Source of the DNA: Acinetobacter lactucae
GTDB lineage: Bacteria; Pseudomonadota; Gammaproteobacteria; Pseudomonadales; Moraxellaceae
DNA length: 37,800 nucleotides
Direction: 5' to 3'
Assembly: GCF_013344765.1 (NCBI RefSeq)
Contig: NZ_JABVBF010000012.1
Location: 1-37,800, forward strand
Position 1 is the first letter of the stretch, and the number at the start of each line of letters is the position of its first letter. Of this stretch, positions 9,571-19,190 are shown one piece after another. The notes beneath the pieces were generated by a model. The model was not told the origin of the DNA. It saw only the letters and a list, made by a program, of their open reading frames with translations, and made no database searches. Both the position numbers and the translations under genes were made by a program.

Positions 9571-9596
9571 AAAAAGGCAGCTTGTGCTGCCTTTTT
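9571..9596. terminator. Hairpin terminator after the uracil permease gene
   Basis: GGCAGC/GCTGCC stem with a TTGT loop, flanked by five As and five Ts. On the minus strand it directly follows the permease stop. It lies upstream of the LysR start. Confidence 0.85.
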
Positions 9597-9600
9597 GAAT

Positions 9601-10896
9601 TTAGGTTTTATCTTTTAAACTAAACAGCCAATTTAAAATAATGGCTGCAAAAGTTGCGGTACCAATACCACCTAAATTGAAGTTACCGAATAATAATTCA
9701 AAGTTACCGGCACCTAAAATAATCGTGACTGAAGCAACAATTAGATTTTTATTGTTAGAAAAATCAACTTTGTTTTCGATCCAGATTTTTGCACCGGCAA
9801 TGGTAATTAAACCAAATACGACAATAGATGCGCCTGTTAAGACAGCACTTGGAATCGTACTAATCACCGCGCCGAATTTTGGAGATAGACCTAAGAAAAT
9901 GGCGAAGACACCTGCGATCACAAAAACAATGGTTGAGTACACGCGAGTGACTGCCATAACCCCAATATTTTCACCGTAGGTGGTCATCCCTGGTGCACCG
10001 ACACTACCAGATAGCGTTGTTGCCAAACCATCTGCAACAAAAGCTTTACCTAATTGTGGAGTCAGGTTTTCACCAGTCATTGCGCCAACAGCTTTAATAT
10101 GTCCTAGGTTTTCTGCTACTAAAATAAGCGCAACTGGTGCAATAATTAGCATAGCCTTGGTGTCAAAAGTAGGATGTGAAAAGCTTGGAATCCCAAACCA
10201 TGCAGCTTGTGAGATCTGGCTAAAATCGATTGGTTTACCTAAACCTAGCCCATTGGTGGTGATGGCATAAATAACATAAGCCAAGATCAAACCAATCAAC
10301 AGAAGTAAACGTTGTAATAAGCCACGCGTAAAGACTGCAATACTGCCCATACAAAGTACGGTAATTAAAGCCATCCACATTTCAAATGGTTGGCCTGCAA
10401 CGCCTTTAATCGTAACAGGTGCAAGGTTTAGACCAATAATCATCACAATAGCGCCAGTCACCACAGGCGGCATGAGTTTTTCAATCCAACGTGTACCCGT
10501 AAGCATCACAATAAAACCGATAATGGCATAAAAAACGCCACATGCTACGATTCCACCTAAAGCCATAGACAGATTTGGATTGGCACCTGAACCTGTAATA
10601 TGCCCGGTTGCAGCTGCAACCACCCCAATAAAGGCAAAACTTGATCCTAAGTAACTCGGAACACGACCACCTGTAATTAAAAAGAACAGGATGGTACAAA
10701 TTCCAGACATTAAAATAGCAAGGTTAGGATTAAAGCCCATGAGTAATGGTGCTAAAACAGTCGCTCCAAACATGGCAAATGCATGTTGAATACCTAAAAC
10801 AGCACTTTGAACAGGTGGGAGATATTCATTGGTAGAGACCGGTCGATGGTCAACATCACCTTGGTAAGGCTGCCATTTTGGAAACCAGTTGGACAT
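9601..10896 (-). CDS. uraA: Uracil permease (NCS2 / UraA family)
   Basis: Inner-membrane nucleobase:H+ symporter for uracil or a similar base. The 431-aa chain has about 14 hydrophobic segments. Recognisable NCS2 features are GRVPSYLGSSFAFIG near residue 80, the conserved VAENLGHIKAVGAMTG in the helix carrying the binding glutamate, and TTYGENIGVMAVTRVYS further on, which fits the uracil rather than the xanthine branch. The N-terminus MSNWFPKWQPY lies directly before the first helix. It appears monocistronic, with its own terminator downstream. Assignment to uracil over other pyrimidines rests on motif resemblance. Confidence 0.88.
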   Translation of the reverse strand: MSNWFPKWQPYQGDVDHRPVSTNEYLPPVQSAVLGIQHAFAMFGATVLAPLLMGFNPNLAILMSGICTILFFLITGGRVPSYLGSSFAFIGVVAAATGHITGSGANPNLSMALGGIVACGVFYAIIGFIVMLTGTRWIEKLMPPVVTGAIVMIIGLNLAPVTIKGVAGQPFEMWMALITVLCMGSIAVFTRGLLQRLLLLIGLILAYVIYAITTNGLGLGKPIDFSQISQAAWFGIPSFSHPTFDTKAMLIIAPVALILVAENLGHIKAVGAMTGENLTPQLGKAFVADGLATTLSGSVGAPGMTTYGENIGVMAVTRVYSTIVFVIAGVFAIFLGLSPKFGAVISTIPSAVLTGASIVVFGLITIAGAKIWIENKVDFSNNKNLIVASVTIILGAGNFELLFGNFNLGGIGTATFAAIILNWLFSLKDKT

Positions 10897-11140
10897 AAAA
10901 TAAGCTCATTATTTTTTAATTGGTGCAATGATACTCTTTCTTGAGAATGCATTTAATCTCTAGAGAGAAGTATGTCTGTGAAAAGTAATTATTTTTTAAC
11001 GATTGGTATAATTTTATGAATTCTAAATATAAGGAATTAGTTATTTTTTTATCATAAAAATTAATTTTTTGATTTTAAAAAAATATTCTAAAAAATAGAA
11101 AATCGAGGAAAATTTGAGAAAAATAGAGAACTTTGCAAGT

Positions 11141-11170
11141 AAAAAGCAGCACATCGCGATGCACTGCTTT
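11141..11170 (-). terminator. Strong hairpin terminator after ppc
   Basis: A 14-bp near-perfect inverted repeat centred on ATCGCGAT, outer arms AAAGCAG and CTGCTTT, ending in a T-run on the minus strand. It lies about 25 bp beyond the ppc stop. Confidence 0.85.
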
Positions 11171-11193
11171 ATAAAACAATCGGTAAAATCAGT

Positions 11194-13878
11194 TTAGCCT
11201 GTATTACGTAAACCAGCCGCAATACCTGCAATACTTACCATAAGTGCATGGTCAACAGGGGTATGTTCAGCCTGACGTTCAGCGAGATAATCACGACGTC
11301 GCTTCATAAGTTCAGCCTGTAAAAGATGCAAAGGTAGTAAGTATGGTTTACGAACCTGCATCGACTGATCAAGAACTTCATTATTGCTAAGAAGCTTTGA
11401 TTCATCTTTTAATGCAAGCAAGGTTTCAACAGCATCTTTTAGACGTTGACGTAATTGGTTGCCGAGAACTTTCAAATCTTCATCTTCAGTCAGATGAGAC
11501 TCGTAATAGAGTGCAATGTTGGCATCGGCTTTAGACAATACCATTTCCAGCATATCAATGAGTGTCTGGAAATAAGGCCATTGCTGGAGCATTTCATCAA
11601 GTGTCGCTTTTTGCTGATCGGCAATCACTTCATTAATTGCTGCGCCAGTACCTAGCCATGCAGGTAGCATCAAACGGATTTGAGTCCAAGCAAATACCCA
11701 TGGAATCGCACGTAAAGACTCGATGCCGCCACTCACTTTTCGTTTTGCTGGACGCGAACCTAAAGGCAACATTTGTAATTCAAGCTCGGGTGTGACCGTA
11801 CGTAAATATTTCACAAAGTGTGGGTTTTCACGAACTGTTTGGCGGTAGACCTTAACAGAATGATCTGTCATGCGGTTCATAAGTTCACGCCATTCGGCTT
11901 CAGGTTCTGGTGGTGGTAGTAAAGTCGCTTCAAGTGTTGCTGCGGTATAGATCTCAAGGTTTTGCATGGCAATGCCTTCTAGACCAAATTTGAAGCGGAT
12001 CATTTCCCCTTGTTCTGTGACACGAATTGCACCAGAAATTGAACCCGGTGGTTGTGAGAACAAAGCCTGTTGGGTTGGAGCACCACCACGACTAATTGAA
12101 CCACCACGACCATGGAACAGAGTTAGCTGTACACCGTGTGTTTGAGCAATTGCGGTCAGTTCTTCTTGAGCACGATATTGCGCCCAGTTGGCAGACATGA
12201 AACCAGCATCTTTTGCAGAGTCGGAGTAACCGATCATGACTTCGTGTTTACCTTGAATGTGCTGTTTATACCAATGCATATTGAACAGCGTATTCATGGT
12301 AGTTGCAGCGCCATCTAAATCTTTTAAAGTTTCAAATAGAGGAACTACACGTAAAGGGTGCTGAATACCTGCTTCTTTTTGCAATAACAATACAGCTAAA
12401 ACATCACTTGGATATTCAGCCATCGAAATAATATAAGCCCCTAAAGATTCAGGCGGTTGGTCTGCTAAAGTACGCATGGTTGCAAATACTTCTTGAACAT
12501 CTGGATGACCAATTAAACTGCCTTCAGGCTCATTAATATATTTCGGCAAAAGCGGGCGCTTGCTTTGTAATTCCTGAATCAGGAAGTTTTGGCGCGCTTG
12601 TTCAGTCCATGATTCAAAATTACCTAAACCTAAATATTCAGTAATTGCTGAAATCGCTTGGCGATGACGACCTGATTCTTGGCGAATATCAAGTTTTAGT
12701 AGTTCAATACCAAAACAGTTCACACGGTAAATAAAGTCGAGGAGTTGACCATTCGCAATTTCAGGCAGATTACTGTCAATTAAAGAGCGATAGCACAACA
12801 ATAGTGGTTGTAAAAGCTCATCTTTGCTTTTAATGACATTGCTGTCGTCTGCTTCTAAGCCTTGTAAGCGCTGAGCTAACCAGTGGCGAGTTGCTTTTAA
12901 ACGCTCTCGTGTAGCACGTAAATATTCACGATAAGGTTCTGCATGTTGGCTACCAATTGCCTGAATCATTTCTTCAGAACAAGTCTGGATCGAAAGTTCC
13001 CAACGTAAGTTTTCAATATCTCTGAGGTAGAGGTCCGCAGCTTGCCAGCGTGATAACCACAATACTTCTTGAGTGATTTGATGAGTAACGTTCGGGTTAC
13101 CATCGCGGTCTCCACCCATCCAAGATGCAAAGCGGACTGGCGCAATATTAAGTGGTAAGTTTTGTTGGCAATTGTCTTGAACCAACTCATTTAATTCACG
13201 AATGAATTTAGGTACAGCATTCCAAAGCGTTTGCTCAATGGTTGCAAAGCCCCATTTTGCCTCATCGACAGGAGTCGGGCGATGCTGACGAATTTCATCT
13301 GTTTGCCATGCCGAACTAATTTGTTGCTTTAAGTTCGCAAGTGCATTTTGACGTTCGCGCGGCGTAAGCTTTTGCTGATCAAGCTGTGAGAGACATGCGT
13401 TAATATCATCATATTTTTGAATCAGGGTACGACGACTCACTTCTGTCGGATGCGCCGTAAGTACTAATTCAATCTTAAGATCGCAAATTTGCTGGAACAG
13501 TTTTTCTGTCGAAATACTTTTATCTTTAAATTTCTGAAATAAGTGAACAAGCGGATTTGGAGAATTAGCCTCCGAATCAAATTCTGCTTGTCTGCGGCTA
13601 CGAACCACATGATATTGCTCAGCAATATTGGCAAAATTGAGGAAATGAGAAAACGCGCGGGTAAGAGGAAGTAACTCTTCATCGGGCAGTTCTAAAAATA
13701 ATTGTTCTAGTTGCTTTTCGGCTTCAGCTTGACCATCACGTGCGCCTTTGGCAAGAGCACGGATTTGCTCGATCTGATTAAACAGTTCTTGTCCTGCATG
13801 TTGTTTTAGGGTTTCACCTAACAAGTTGCCAAGTAAGCGGACATCCTCACGCAGTGGCACATCGATTTGCTGAACCAT
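11194..13878 (-). CDS. ppc: Phosphoenolpyruvate carboxylase
   Basis: Carboxylates phosphoenolpyruvate to oxaloacetate, refilling the citric acid cycle. The 894-aa length fits the bacterial enzyme. The catalytic histidine lies in VLTAHPTEVSRRTL, the active-site arginine loop is in FHGRGGSISRGGAPT, the SRPAKRK motif follows, and the conserved C-terminal end is GIAAGLRNTG. The ATG at 13878 is preceded by AGGAG eight bases upstream. It is transcribed alone, with a strong hairpin terminator after it. Confidence 0.97.
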   Translation of the reverse strand: MVQQIDVPLREDVRLLGNLLGETLKQHAGQELFNQIEQIRALAKGARDGQAEAEKQLEQLFLELPDEELLPLTRAFSHFLNFANIAEQYHVVRSRRQAEFDSEANSPNPLVHLFQKFKDKSISTEKLFQQICDLKIELVLTAHPTEVSRRTLIQKYDDINACLSQLDQQKLTPRERQNALANLKQQISSAWQTDEIRQHRPTPVDEAKWGFATIEQTLWNAVPKFIRELNELVQDNCQQNLPLNIAPVRFASWMGGDRDGNPNVTHQITQEVLWLSRWQAADLYLRDIENLRWELSIQTCSEEMIQAIGSQHAEPYREYLRATRERLKATRHWLAQRLQGLEADDSNVIKSKDELLQPLLLCYRSLIDSNLPEIANGQLLDFIYRVNCFGIELLKLDIRQESGRHRQAISAITEYLGLGNFESWTEQARQNFLIQELQSKRPLLPKYINEPEGSLIGHPDVQEVFATMRTLADQPPESLGAYIISMAEYPSDVLAVLLLQKEAGIQHPLRVVPLFETLKDLDGAATTMNTLFNMHWYKQHIQGKHEVMIGYSDSAKDAGFMSANWAQYRAQEELTAIAQTHGVQLTLFHGRGGSISRGGAPTQQALFSQPPGSISGAIRVTEQGEMIRFKFGLEGIAMQNLEIYTAATLEATLLPPPEPEAEWRELMNRMTDHSVKVYRQTVRENPHFVKYLRTVTPELELQMLPLGSRPAKRKVSGGIESLRAIPWVFAWTQIRLMLPAWLGTGAAINEVIADQQKATLDEMLQQWPYFQTLIDMLEMVLSKADANIALYYESHLTEDEDLKVLGNQLRQRLKDAVETLLALKDESKLLSNNEVLDQSMQVRKPYLLPLHLLQAELMKRRRDYLAERQAEHTPVDHALMVSIAGIAAGLRNTG

Positions 13879-14049
13879 GCTATTTTTCTCCTGTTCTTAT
13901 TCTTATCGAATATAGCGCGATTAACAAACATTCCAAGCTTTGAGCGTAAGAAAATGTGAATTTTTGCTTAAAAAATAACATTTAATTTGCATGTTGAGAC
14001 TAAAAAGATGACATGCACTCAGTACAACTTTTGACAATCGGACTTTGGT

Positions 14050-14673
14050 TTAATTCCGATATTTGAGCAGGAATAAAGCAATAGCATCTTGAATAATTTG
14101 TTCAAGCTCATGAGCATTTGGTACAGCAATGATCCCAAGTAAAACCTTCTGGTGGCGTACGCCAAGCAATAAGGACATAAGAAGCTCGGTTTGATAAGTA
14201 GGATTATCGGTTTGAATAAAACCTAATTGGGCCGCTTTTTGCAAAAACTCAGCTAATTGATTTTGCAGGCGGGTATGAGATGCATCAAAAAACTGTAGGG
14301 CGAGTGGACTTTGTTCTGCTGCGAGTTCGAATAATACGTGCTCAAGTTTAAGCGCTTCAGGTGAGTAAATAATCTGCAATGCACCAGAACACACAATAAA
14401 GAGTGCTTGATAAAAGTCTGCCGATGCATCTAATTCAAATTGTTTAGGACTCAGTGTCTCTTCACAGGTTTGTGTAATTGCACAGATAAACAGGTTCGCT
14501 TTGTCTTGAAAGTGGTTATAAACCGTGAGCTTAGTAACACCAGCTTCCTGTGCAATCTGATTCATGCTGGTACCATGGTAGCCAGATTTTAAAAAAATAG
14601 CTTTCGCGGCTTGTAGGATACGAGCACGTTTTTCCAGATCTTTGGGGCGACCACTTTGATTAACTGTTTGCAC
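14050..14673 (-). CDS. TetR-family repressor, probable regulator of the adjacent RND pump
   Basis: The 207-aa protein has an N-terminal TetR helix-turn-helix at about 33-56 (GTSMNQIAQEAGVTKLTVYN) and a helical ligand-binding C-terminal domain. I chose the GTG at 14673, which is preceded by AGAGGA. The frame continues upstream to an ATG at 14739, but that start would sit in the centre of a 34-bp palindrome and add a non-family, Phe/Lys-rich leader. The gene is divergent from an RND efflux operon with the palindrome between them, the standard layout for a local repressor that senses a pump substrate and also represses itself. Confidence 0.88.
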   Translation of the reverse strand: MQTVNQSGRPKDLEKRARILQAAKAIFLKSGYHGTSMNQIAQEAGVTKLTVYNHFQDKANLFICAITQTCEETLSPKQFELDASADFYQALFIVCSGALQIIYSPEALKLEHVLFELAAEQSPLALQFFDASHTRLQNQLAEFLQKAAQLGFIQTDNPTYQTELLMSLLLGVRHQKVLLGIIAVPNAHELEQIIQDAIALFLLKYRN

Positions 14674-14721
14674 AAAATCCTCTAATAAAAATTTAAAAAA
14701 ATAGAAATTTATATGTTTTTC

Positions 14722-14755
14722 TTTAATTAATGTACCCATGGGTATATTAATTAAA
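14722..14755. promoter_or_regulatory. 34-bp palindrome, probable TetR operator
   Basis: A palindrome centred on CCCATGGG, between 14738 and 14739, in which 16 of 17 base pairs match. The exception is G14732 opposite T14745. The core TACCCATGGGTA is flanked by AT-rich arms TTAATTAAT/ATTAATTAA. It lies 48 bp upstream of the chosen TetR start and 67 bp upstream of the efflux adaptor start, so one dimer pair could block both promoters. Confidence 0.8.
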
Positions 14756-14822
14756 AAATAAACAATTTATGATGCAAGCATATTGTGCCTTAAAAAATCA
14801 GTTTGAATAAGAGCGATAAGAT

Positions 14823-15923
14823 ATGAATCTGTTAAAACCTCTCATCATGAGTATGGTGATTGTTTGCACGGTCACATTAATGGGATGTAGTAAAGAAGCA
14901 CCCAAAACAGAAGAAATACCCTATGTGATGGTGGCACAACCGTTGACCACACTCCATGAACAAAAAAGTTATGCGGGGGATGTTCAGGCTAGACAACAAA
15001 CGGCTTTGGCATTTCGAGTGGGTGGACAAGTTACTGCTCGCTATGTGGATGTAGGCGACCGAGTTAAAGTGGGACAAGTTTTAGCAAAGCTTGACGTATC
15101 AGATGCTCAGTTACAATTAAATGCTGCTAAAGCTCAACTAGATAATGCACAGGCTTCAGCAAAAACAGCAGCAGATGAACTCAAGCGTTTTCAGCAATTA
15201 CTCCCGATTAATGCAGTAAGCCGTTCACAATTCGATACGGTAAAAAATCAGTACGACGCGGCACAAGCAGCTCTACAGCAAGCTCGTTCTAACTATGAAG
15301 TTTCTGCAAACCAGACCGGTTATAACCAACTCGTTTCTAACAAAAATGGCGTTATTACTGCGCGAAACATAGAAATTGGACAAGTCGTTGCAGCGGGACA
15401 AGCTGCTTATCAACTTGCAATTGATGGTGAACGTGAAGTTGTCATTGGTGTACCAGAGCAAGCAGTTAGCGAGATTAAAGTTGGTCAAGCCGCTTGGATT
15501 ACCTTATGGTCTAAACCGAATGACCGATTTGCTGGTTATGTTCGCGAAGTTTCTCCCGCAGCGGATCAGTCCCGTACATTTACAGTGAAAGTTGCACTCA
15601 AAGAAGGTCAATCTGCTATTCAGCTTGGACAAAGTGCACGCGTATTTTTTAGCTCGACTCAAACCAATGTGATGAGTGTGCCACTTTCAAGTGTTTCAGC
15701 AACAGATAATCAGCCGTATGTCTGGGTGGTTAATGCAAATCAGACTTTACGTAAAGTACCTGTAACGATAGGTGCATACGGCAGAGACAGTGTACCCGTG
15801 TTATCTGGCTTAACACCAAATGATTGGGTTGTGATTGGTGGTGTGCATTTGCTCCGTGATAAACAGAAGATTCATCCGATTGACCATGAAAACCGTGCAG
15901 TGAAAATTCAGGGAGTGAAGTAA
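14823..15923 (+). CDS. RND efflux periplasmic adaptor lipoprotein (HlyD/MFP family)
   Basis: Periplasmic adaptor joining the RND pump to an outer-membrane channel. It has a lipoprotein signal peptide with the lipobox LMGC, the acylated cysteine being C22. Next come the barrel-sandwich hybrid (FRVGGQVTARYVDVGDRV near 58-75), an alpha-hairpin rich in Ala/Gln at about 90-150, and beta-barrel and membrane-proximal domains to residue 366. The pump gene begins 2 bp after its stop, so they form one operon. The divergent TetR gene and palindrome suggest repression relieved by a substrate. I cannot assign it to a named Acinetobacter pump. Confidence 0.92.
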   Translation: MNLLKPLIMSMVIVCTVTLMGCSKEAPKTEEIPYVMVAQPLTTLHEQKSYAGDVQARQQTALAFRVGGQVTARYVDVGDRVKVGQVLAKLDVSDAQLQLNAAKAQLDNAQASAKTAADELKRFQQLLPINAVSRSQFDTVKNQYDAAQAALQQARSNYEVSANQTGYNQLVSNKNGVITARNIEIGQVVAAGQAAYQLAIDGEREVVIGVPEQAVSEIKVGQAAWITLWSKPNDRFAGYVREVSPAADQSRTFTVKVALKEGQSAIQLGQSARVFFSSTQTNVMSVPLSSVSATDNQPYVWVVNANQTLRKVPVTIGAYGRDSVPVLSGLTPNDWVVIGGVHLLRDKQKIHPIDHENRAVKIQGVK

Positions 15924-15925
15924 CC

Positions 15926-18900
15926 ATGAAATTCAATCTCTCGGAATGGGCATTAAAAAATAAAGGTATCGTCCTTTATTTTATGCTACTGCTTGGTATT
16001 ATCGGTGCGATCTCTTATTCAAAATTATCACAAAGTGAAGATCCACCATTTACCTTTAAAGTCATGGTGGTGCAGACCTACTGGCCAGGGGCAACCGCAA
16101 AAGAAGTTTCAACGCTGGTGACTGACCGTATTGAAAAGGAACTCATGACAACAGGGCAGTATGACAAGATTATGGCTTACTCCCGTCCAGGTGAATCATT
16201 GGTCACTTTTGTGGCTAAGGATTCACTGACTTCTGATAAGATTCCTGATGTTTGGTACAACGTTCGTAAGAAAGTAAATGATATACGCCATGAACTACCA
16301 AATGGTGTACAAGGTCCATTTTTCAATGACGAATTTGGAGACACTTTCGGTAATATTTATGTACTGACAGGCAAAGACTTTGACTATGCAGTTCTGAAAG
16401 AATATGCAGATCGTTTGCAATTACAGCTTCAACGCGTCAAGGATGTTAGTAAGGTTGAATTAATTGGTCTACAAGATCAAAAAATCTGGATTGAGATTTC
16501 TAACACCAAAGCGGTACAGCTTGGTATTCCGGTGACTGCGATTCAAGATGCCTTACAGAAGCAAAACAGTATGGCTAGTGCGGGATTTTTTGAAACAGGC
16601 ACAGATCGTATTCAGATTCGGGTGAGTGGTCACTTACAAAATGTTGATGAAATCAAGAAATTACCTTTATTAGTGGGTGATAAAACCATTCAGCTTGGTG
16701 ATGTGGCTGATGTCTATCGTGGTTTTAGTCAACCTGCTCAGCCACGTATGCGCTTCATGGGTGAAAATGGCATTGGTATTGCTTTATCGATGCGTAAAGG
16801 CGGTGACATTATTGCCTTGGGTAAAAATCTGGAGACAGAATTTGCCCAACTGCAAAAGACCCTGCCCCTGGGTATGAAACTCCAAAAAGTTTCTGACCAG
16901 CCTGTAGCAGTACAACGTAGTATTCAGGAATTTATAAAGGTACTTGCTGAAGCAGTTATTATTGTTTTGTTAGTAAGTTTTTTCTCTTTAGGTTTCCGTA
17001 CCGGTTTAGTGGTCGCTTTTTCTATTCCTTTAGTTTTAGCAATGACCTTTGCGGGTATGAGTTTATTCGATGTCGGCCTACATAAGATTTCTCTCGGTGC
17101 TCTGATCTTGGCCTTAGGTCTTTTAGTCGATGACGCGATTATTGCCGTTGAGATGATGGCGATTAAGATGGAGCAGGGTTATAGTCGGATTAAAGCCGCC
17201 GGATTTGCATGGAAAACTACAGCATTTCCGATGCTCACCGGAACATTAATTACTGCGGCAGGTTTCTTACCCATTGCTACGGCTCAGTCTGGTACAGGTG
17301 AATACACTCGCTCTATCTTTCAGGTAGTGACGATTGCCTTATTGGTGTCTTGGGTTGCGGCAGTTTTATTCGTACCTTATTTAGGTGAAAAGCTATTACC
17401 CGATTTTACCAAAATAGGCCATCAGGCACCTTGGTATGTCCGTTTATGGGCGAGATTAACTAAAAAACCGCAACCGCAAACTGTGGTCATTTCACAGGAC
17501 CACCACTACGACCCTTACCAATCTAGCTTTTACCTACGTTTTAGAAAGATGGTCGAGTTTTGTGTGACCTATCGTAAAACTGTGATTGCAACGACGGTGG
17601 GGATTTTTGTGCTCTCTGTACTGATGTTTAAGATGGTTCCTCAACAGTTTTTCCCACCTTCAAACCGTGCCGAGATTTTAGTCGATTTAAAACTTGAGGA
17701 AGGCGCGTCTTTAACAGCAACAGAACAAGCTGTGAAAAAAGTTGAAAAGTTCCTGTCTAAACAAAAAGGTATTGATAACTATGTGGCTTATGTCGGTACA
17801 GGGTCACCACGTTTTTATTTGCCTTTAGACCAGCAATTACCCCAAGCCAGCTTTGCGCAGTTTGTTGTACTTGCATCGTCACTTGATGATCGTGATGAAA
17901 TTCGTCGCTCGTTAGAAACACAAATTAAGCAATTACTTCCACAAGTTCGTACTCGCGTGTCATTACTGGAAAATGGCCCTCCTGTTGGTTATCCGTTGCA
18001 ATATCGTGTGTCGGGTGAAGATCAAAATCTGGTACGTCAAGAAGCACAGAAAGTCGCTAAACTGATGAGCGAAAATCCGAATACGACCAATGTGCATTTA
18101 GATTGGGGTGAGCCGAGTAAGATTATTTCAATTCAAATTGACCAAGATCGTGCTCGACAAATGGGTGTCTCTAGTTTGGATTTAGCGAATTTCATTAATG
18201 CATCAATTACAGGTAGTGCGATTGAGCAATATCGTGAAAAGCGTGAACTTATTGAAATCCGCTTACGCGGTGATCAGAGCGAGCGAGTTGAAGTGGCTTC
18301 ACTGGCAAGTTTGGCTGTTCCAACGACCAATGGAACGACTGTGCCTTTAGCTCAGATCGCTAAAATTGAATATAAGTTTGAAGATGGCTTAATCTGGCAT
18401 CGTAACCGCTTACCAACCATTACTGTTCGCGCAGATATCCGCACTCAACTACAGCCCGCTACAGTGGTGGGTGAGTTAGCTGAATCAATGGATAAATTAC
18501 GTGCTGAATTGCCAAGTGGTTATCTCATTGAAGTGGGTGGAACCGTAGAAGAGTCTGCACGTGGGCAAAATTCCGTTAATGCGGGCATGCCACTGTTTTT
18601 AGCAGTTGTTATGACATTACTGATGATTCAGCTCAAAAGCTTATCTCGCTCGACCATTGTGTTGTTAACAGCTCCATTGGGTTTAATTGGTGTGGTTTTA
18701 TTTTTACTGTTATTTAACAAACCATTTGGCTTTGTGGCTATGTTAGGCACAATTGCACTCTCAGGCATGATCATGCGTAACTCGCTTATTTTGATTGATC
18801 AAATTGAGCAGGATCGACAGGCAGGGCATTCAGCTTGGGACGCGATTATTGAAGCAACAGTGCGTCGATTCCGTCCAATTATTTTGACTGCTTTAGCTGC

Positions 18901-19051
18901 AGTTCTGGCCATGATTCCACTTTCGCGTAGTATTTTCTTCGGTCCGATGGCAGTTGCGATCATGGGTGGATTGATTGTTGCCACCCTGCTGACATTATTT
19001 TTCCTACCTGCGCTCTATGCAGCATGGTTTAAGGTGAAAAAAACCGCATAA
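15926..19051 (+). CDS. RND efflux pump, inner-membrane transporter
   Basis: Proton-driven multidrug or hydrophobic-compound exporter of the AcrB/HAE-1 type, 1041 aa. It has two halves of six helices, each with a large periplasmic loop. The proton-relay aspartates are D402 and D403 in GLLVDDAIIAVEMM (helix 4), and the helix 10-11 region contains SLILIDQIEQDRQAG and RFRPIILTALAAVLAMIPLS. The GENGIGIALSMRKGGDI porter segment is present. It lies 2 bp after the adaptor gene. No outer-membrane factor gene follows, so the pump must borrow a TolC-type channel encoded elsewhere. Sequence alone does not tell the substrate. Confidence 0.94.
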   Translation: MKFNLSEWALKNKGIVLYFMLLLGIIGAISYSKLSQSEDPPFTFKVMVVQTYWPGATAKEVSTLVTDRIEKELMTTGQYDKIMAYSRPGESLVTFVAKDSLTSDKIPDVWYNVRKKVNDIRHELPNGVQGPFFNDEFGDTFGNIYVLTGKDFDYAVLKEYADRLQLQLQRVKDVSKVELIGLQDQKIWIEISNTKAVQLGIPVTAIQDALQKQNSMASAGFFETGTDRIQIRVSGHLQNVDEIKKLPLLVGDKTIQLGDVADVYRGFSQPAQPRMRFMGENGIGIALSMRKGGDIIALGKNLETEFAQLQKTLPLGMKLQKVSDQPVAVQRSIQEFIKVLAEAVIIVLLVSFFSLGFRTGLVVAFSIPLVLAMTFAGMSLFDVGLHKISLGALILALGLLVDDAIIAVEMMAIKMEQGYSRIKAAGFAWKTTAFPMLTGTLITAAGFLPIATAQSGTGEYTRSIFQVVTIALLVSWVAAVLFVPYLGEKLLPDFTKIGHQAPWYVRLWARLTKKPQPQTVVISQDHHYDPYQSSFYLRFRKMVEFCVTYRKTVIATTVGIFVLSVLMFKMVPQQFFPPSNRAEILVDLKLEEGASLTATEQAVKKVEKFLSKQKGIDNYVAYVGTGSPRFYLPLDQQLPQASFAQFVVLASSLDDRDEIRRSLETQIKQLLPQVRTRVSLLENGPPVGYPLQYRVSGEDQNLVRQEAQKVAKLMSENPNTTNVHLDWGEPSKIISIQIDQDRARQMGVSSLDLANFINASITGSAIEQYREKRELIEIRLRGDQSERVEVASLASLAVPTTNGTTVPLAQIAKIEYKFEDGLIWHRNRLPTITVRADIRTQLQPATVVGELAESMDKLRAELPSGYLIEVGGTVEESARGQNSVNAGMPLFLAVVMTLLMIQLKSLSRSTIVLLTAPLGLIGVVLFLLLFNKPFGFVAMLGTIALSGMIMRNSLILIDQIEQDRQAGHSAWDAIIEATVRRFRPIILTALAAVLAMIPLSRSIFFGPMAVAIMGGLIVATLLTLFFLPALYAAWFKVKKTA

Positions 19052-19073
19052 AATACATAATTTTTTTGTGAAT

Positions 19074-19120
19074 AAAGGTGCGAAATATTGAAAACTCCAA
19101 TATAGTAGCACCTGTCTTTA
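19074..19120 (+). terminator. Possible hairpin terminator of the RND operon
   Basis: Outer stem AGGTGC/GCACCT (19076-19081 with 19108-19113) and inner stem ATATTG/CAATAT, followed by the short TCTTT. The U-tract is weak, so it may instead be a 5' leader structure of the next gene. Confidence 0.4.
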
Positions 19121-19190
19121 CACAAAAAATATAGGATTATTTCGCTGCATAAAAAATAGGCAAAATGCAGTGAATTGAGGTGAAATACAG

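Noticed and set aside
9641-10270. Two plus-strand open frames inside the uracil permease gene
   Set aside because: Antisense shadows of a conserved membrane protein; their Pro/Ala/Ile-rich composition mirrors the hydrophobic helices on the other strand.
10897-11140. A hidden gene in the AT-rich gap between ppc and the uracil permease gene
   Set aside because: No frame has a ribosome-binding site and coding-like composition; the gap most likely holds the permease promoter.
14041-14066. ATCGGA/TCCGAT hairpin at the end of the TetR gene as a terminator
   Set aside because: The stem is only 6 bp, includes the stop codon region and is not followed by a T-run on the minus strand.
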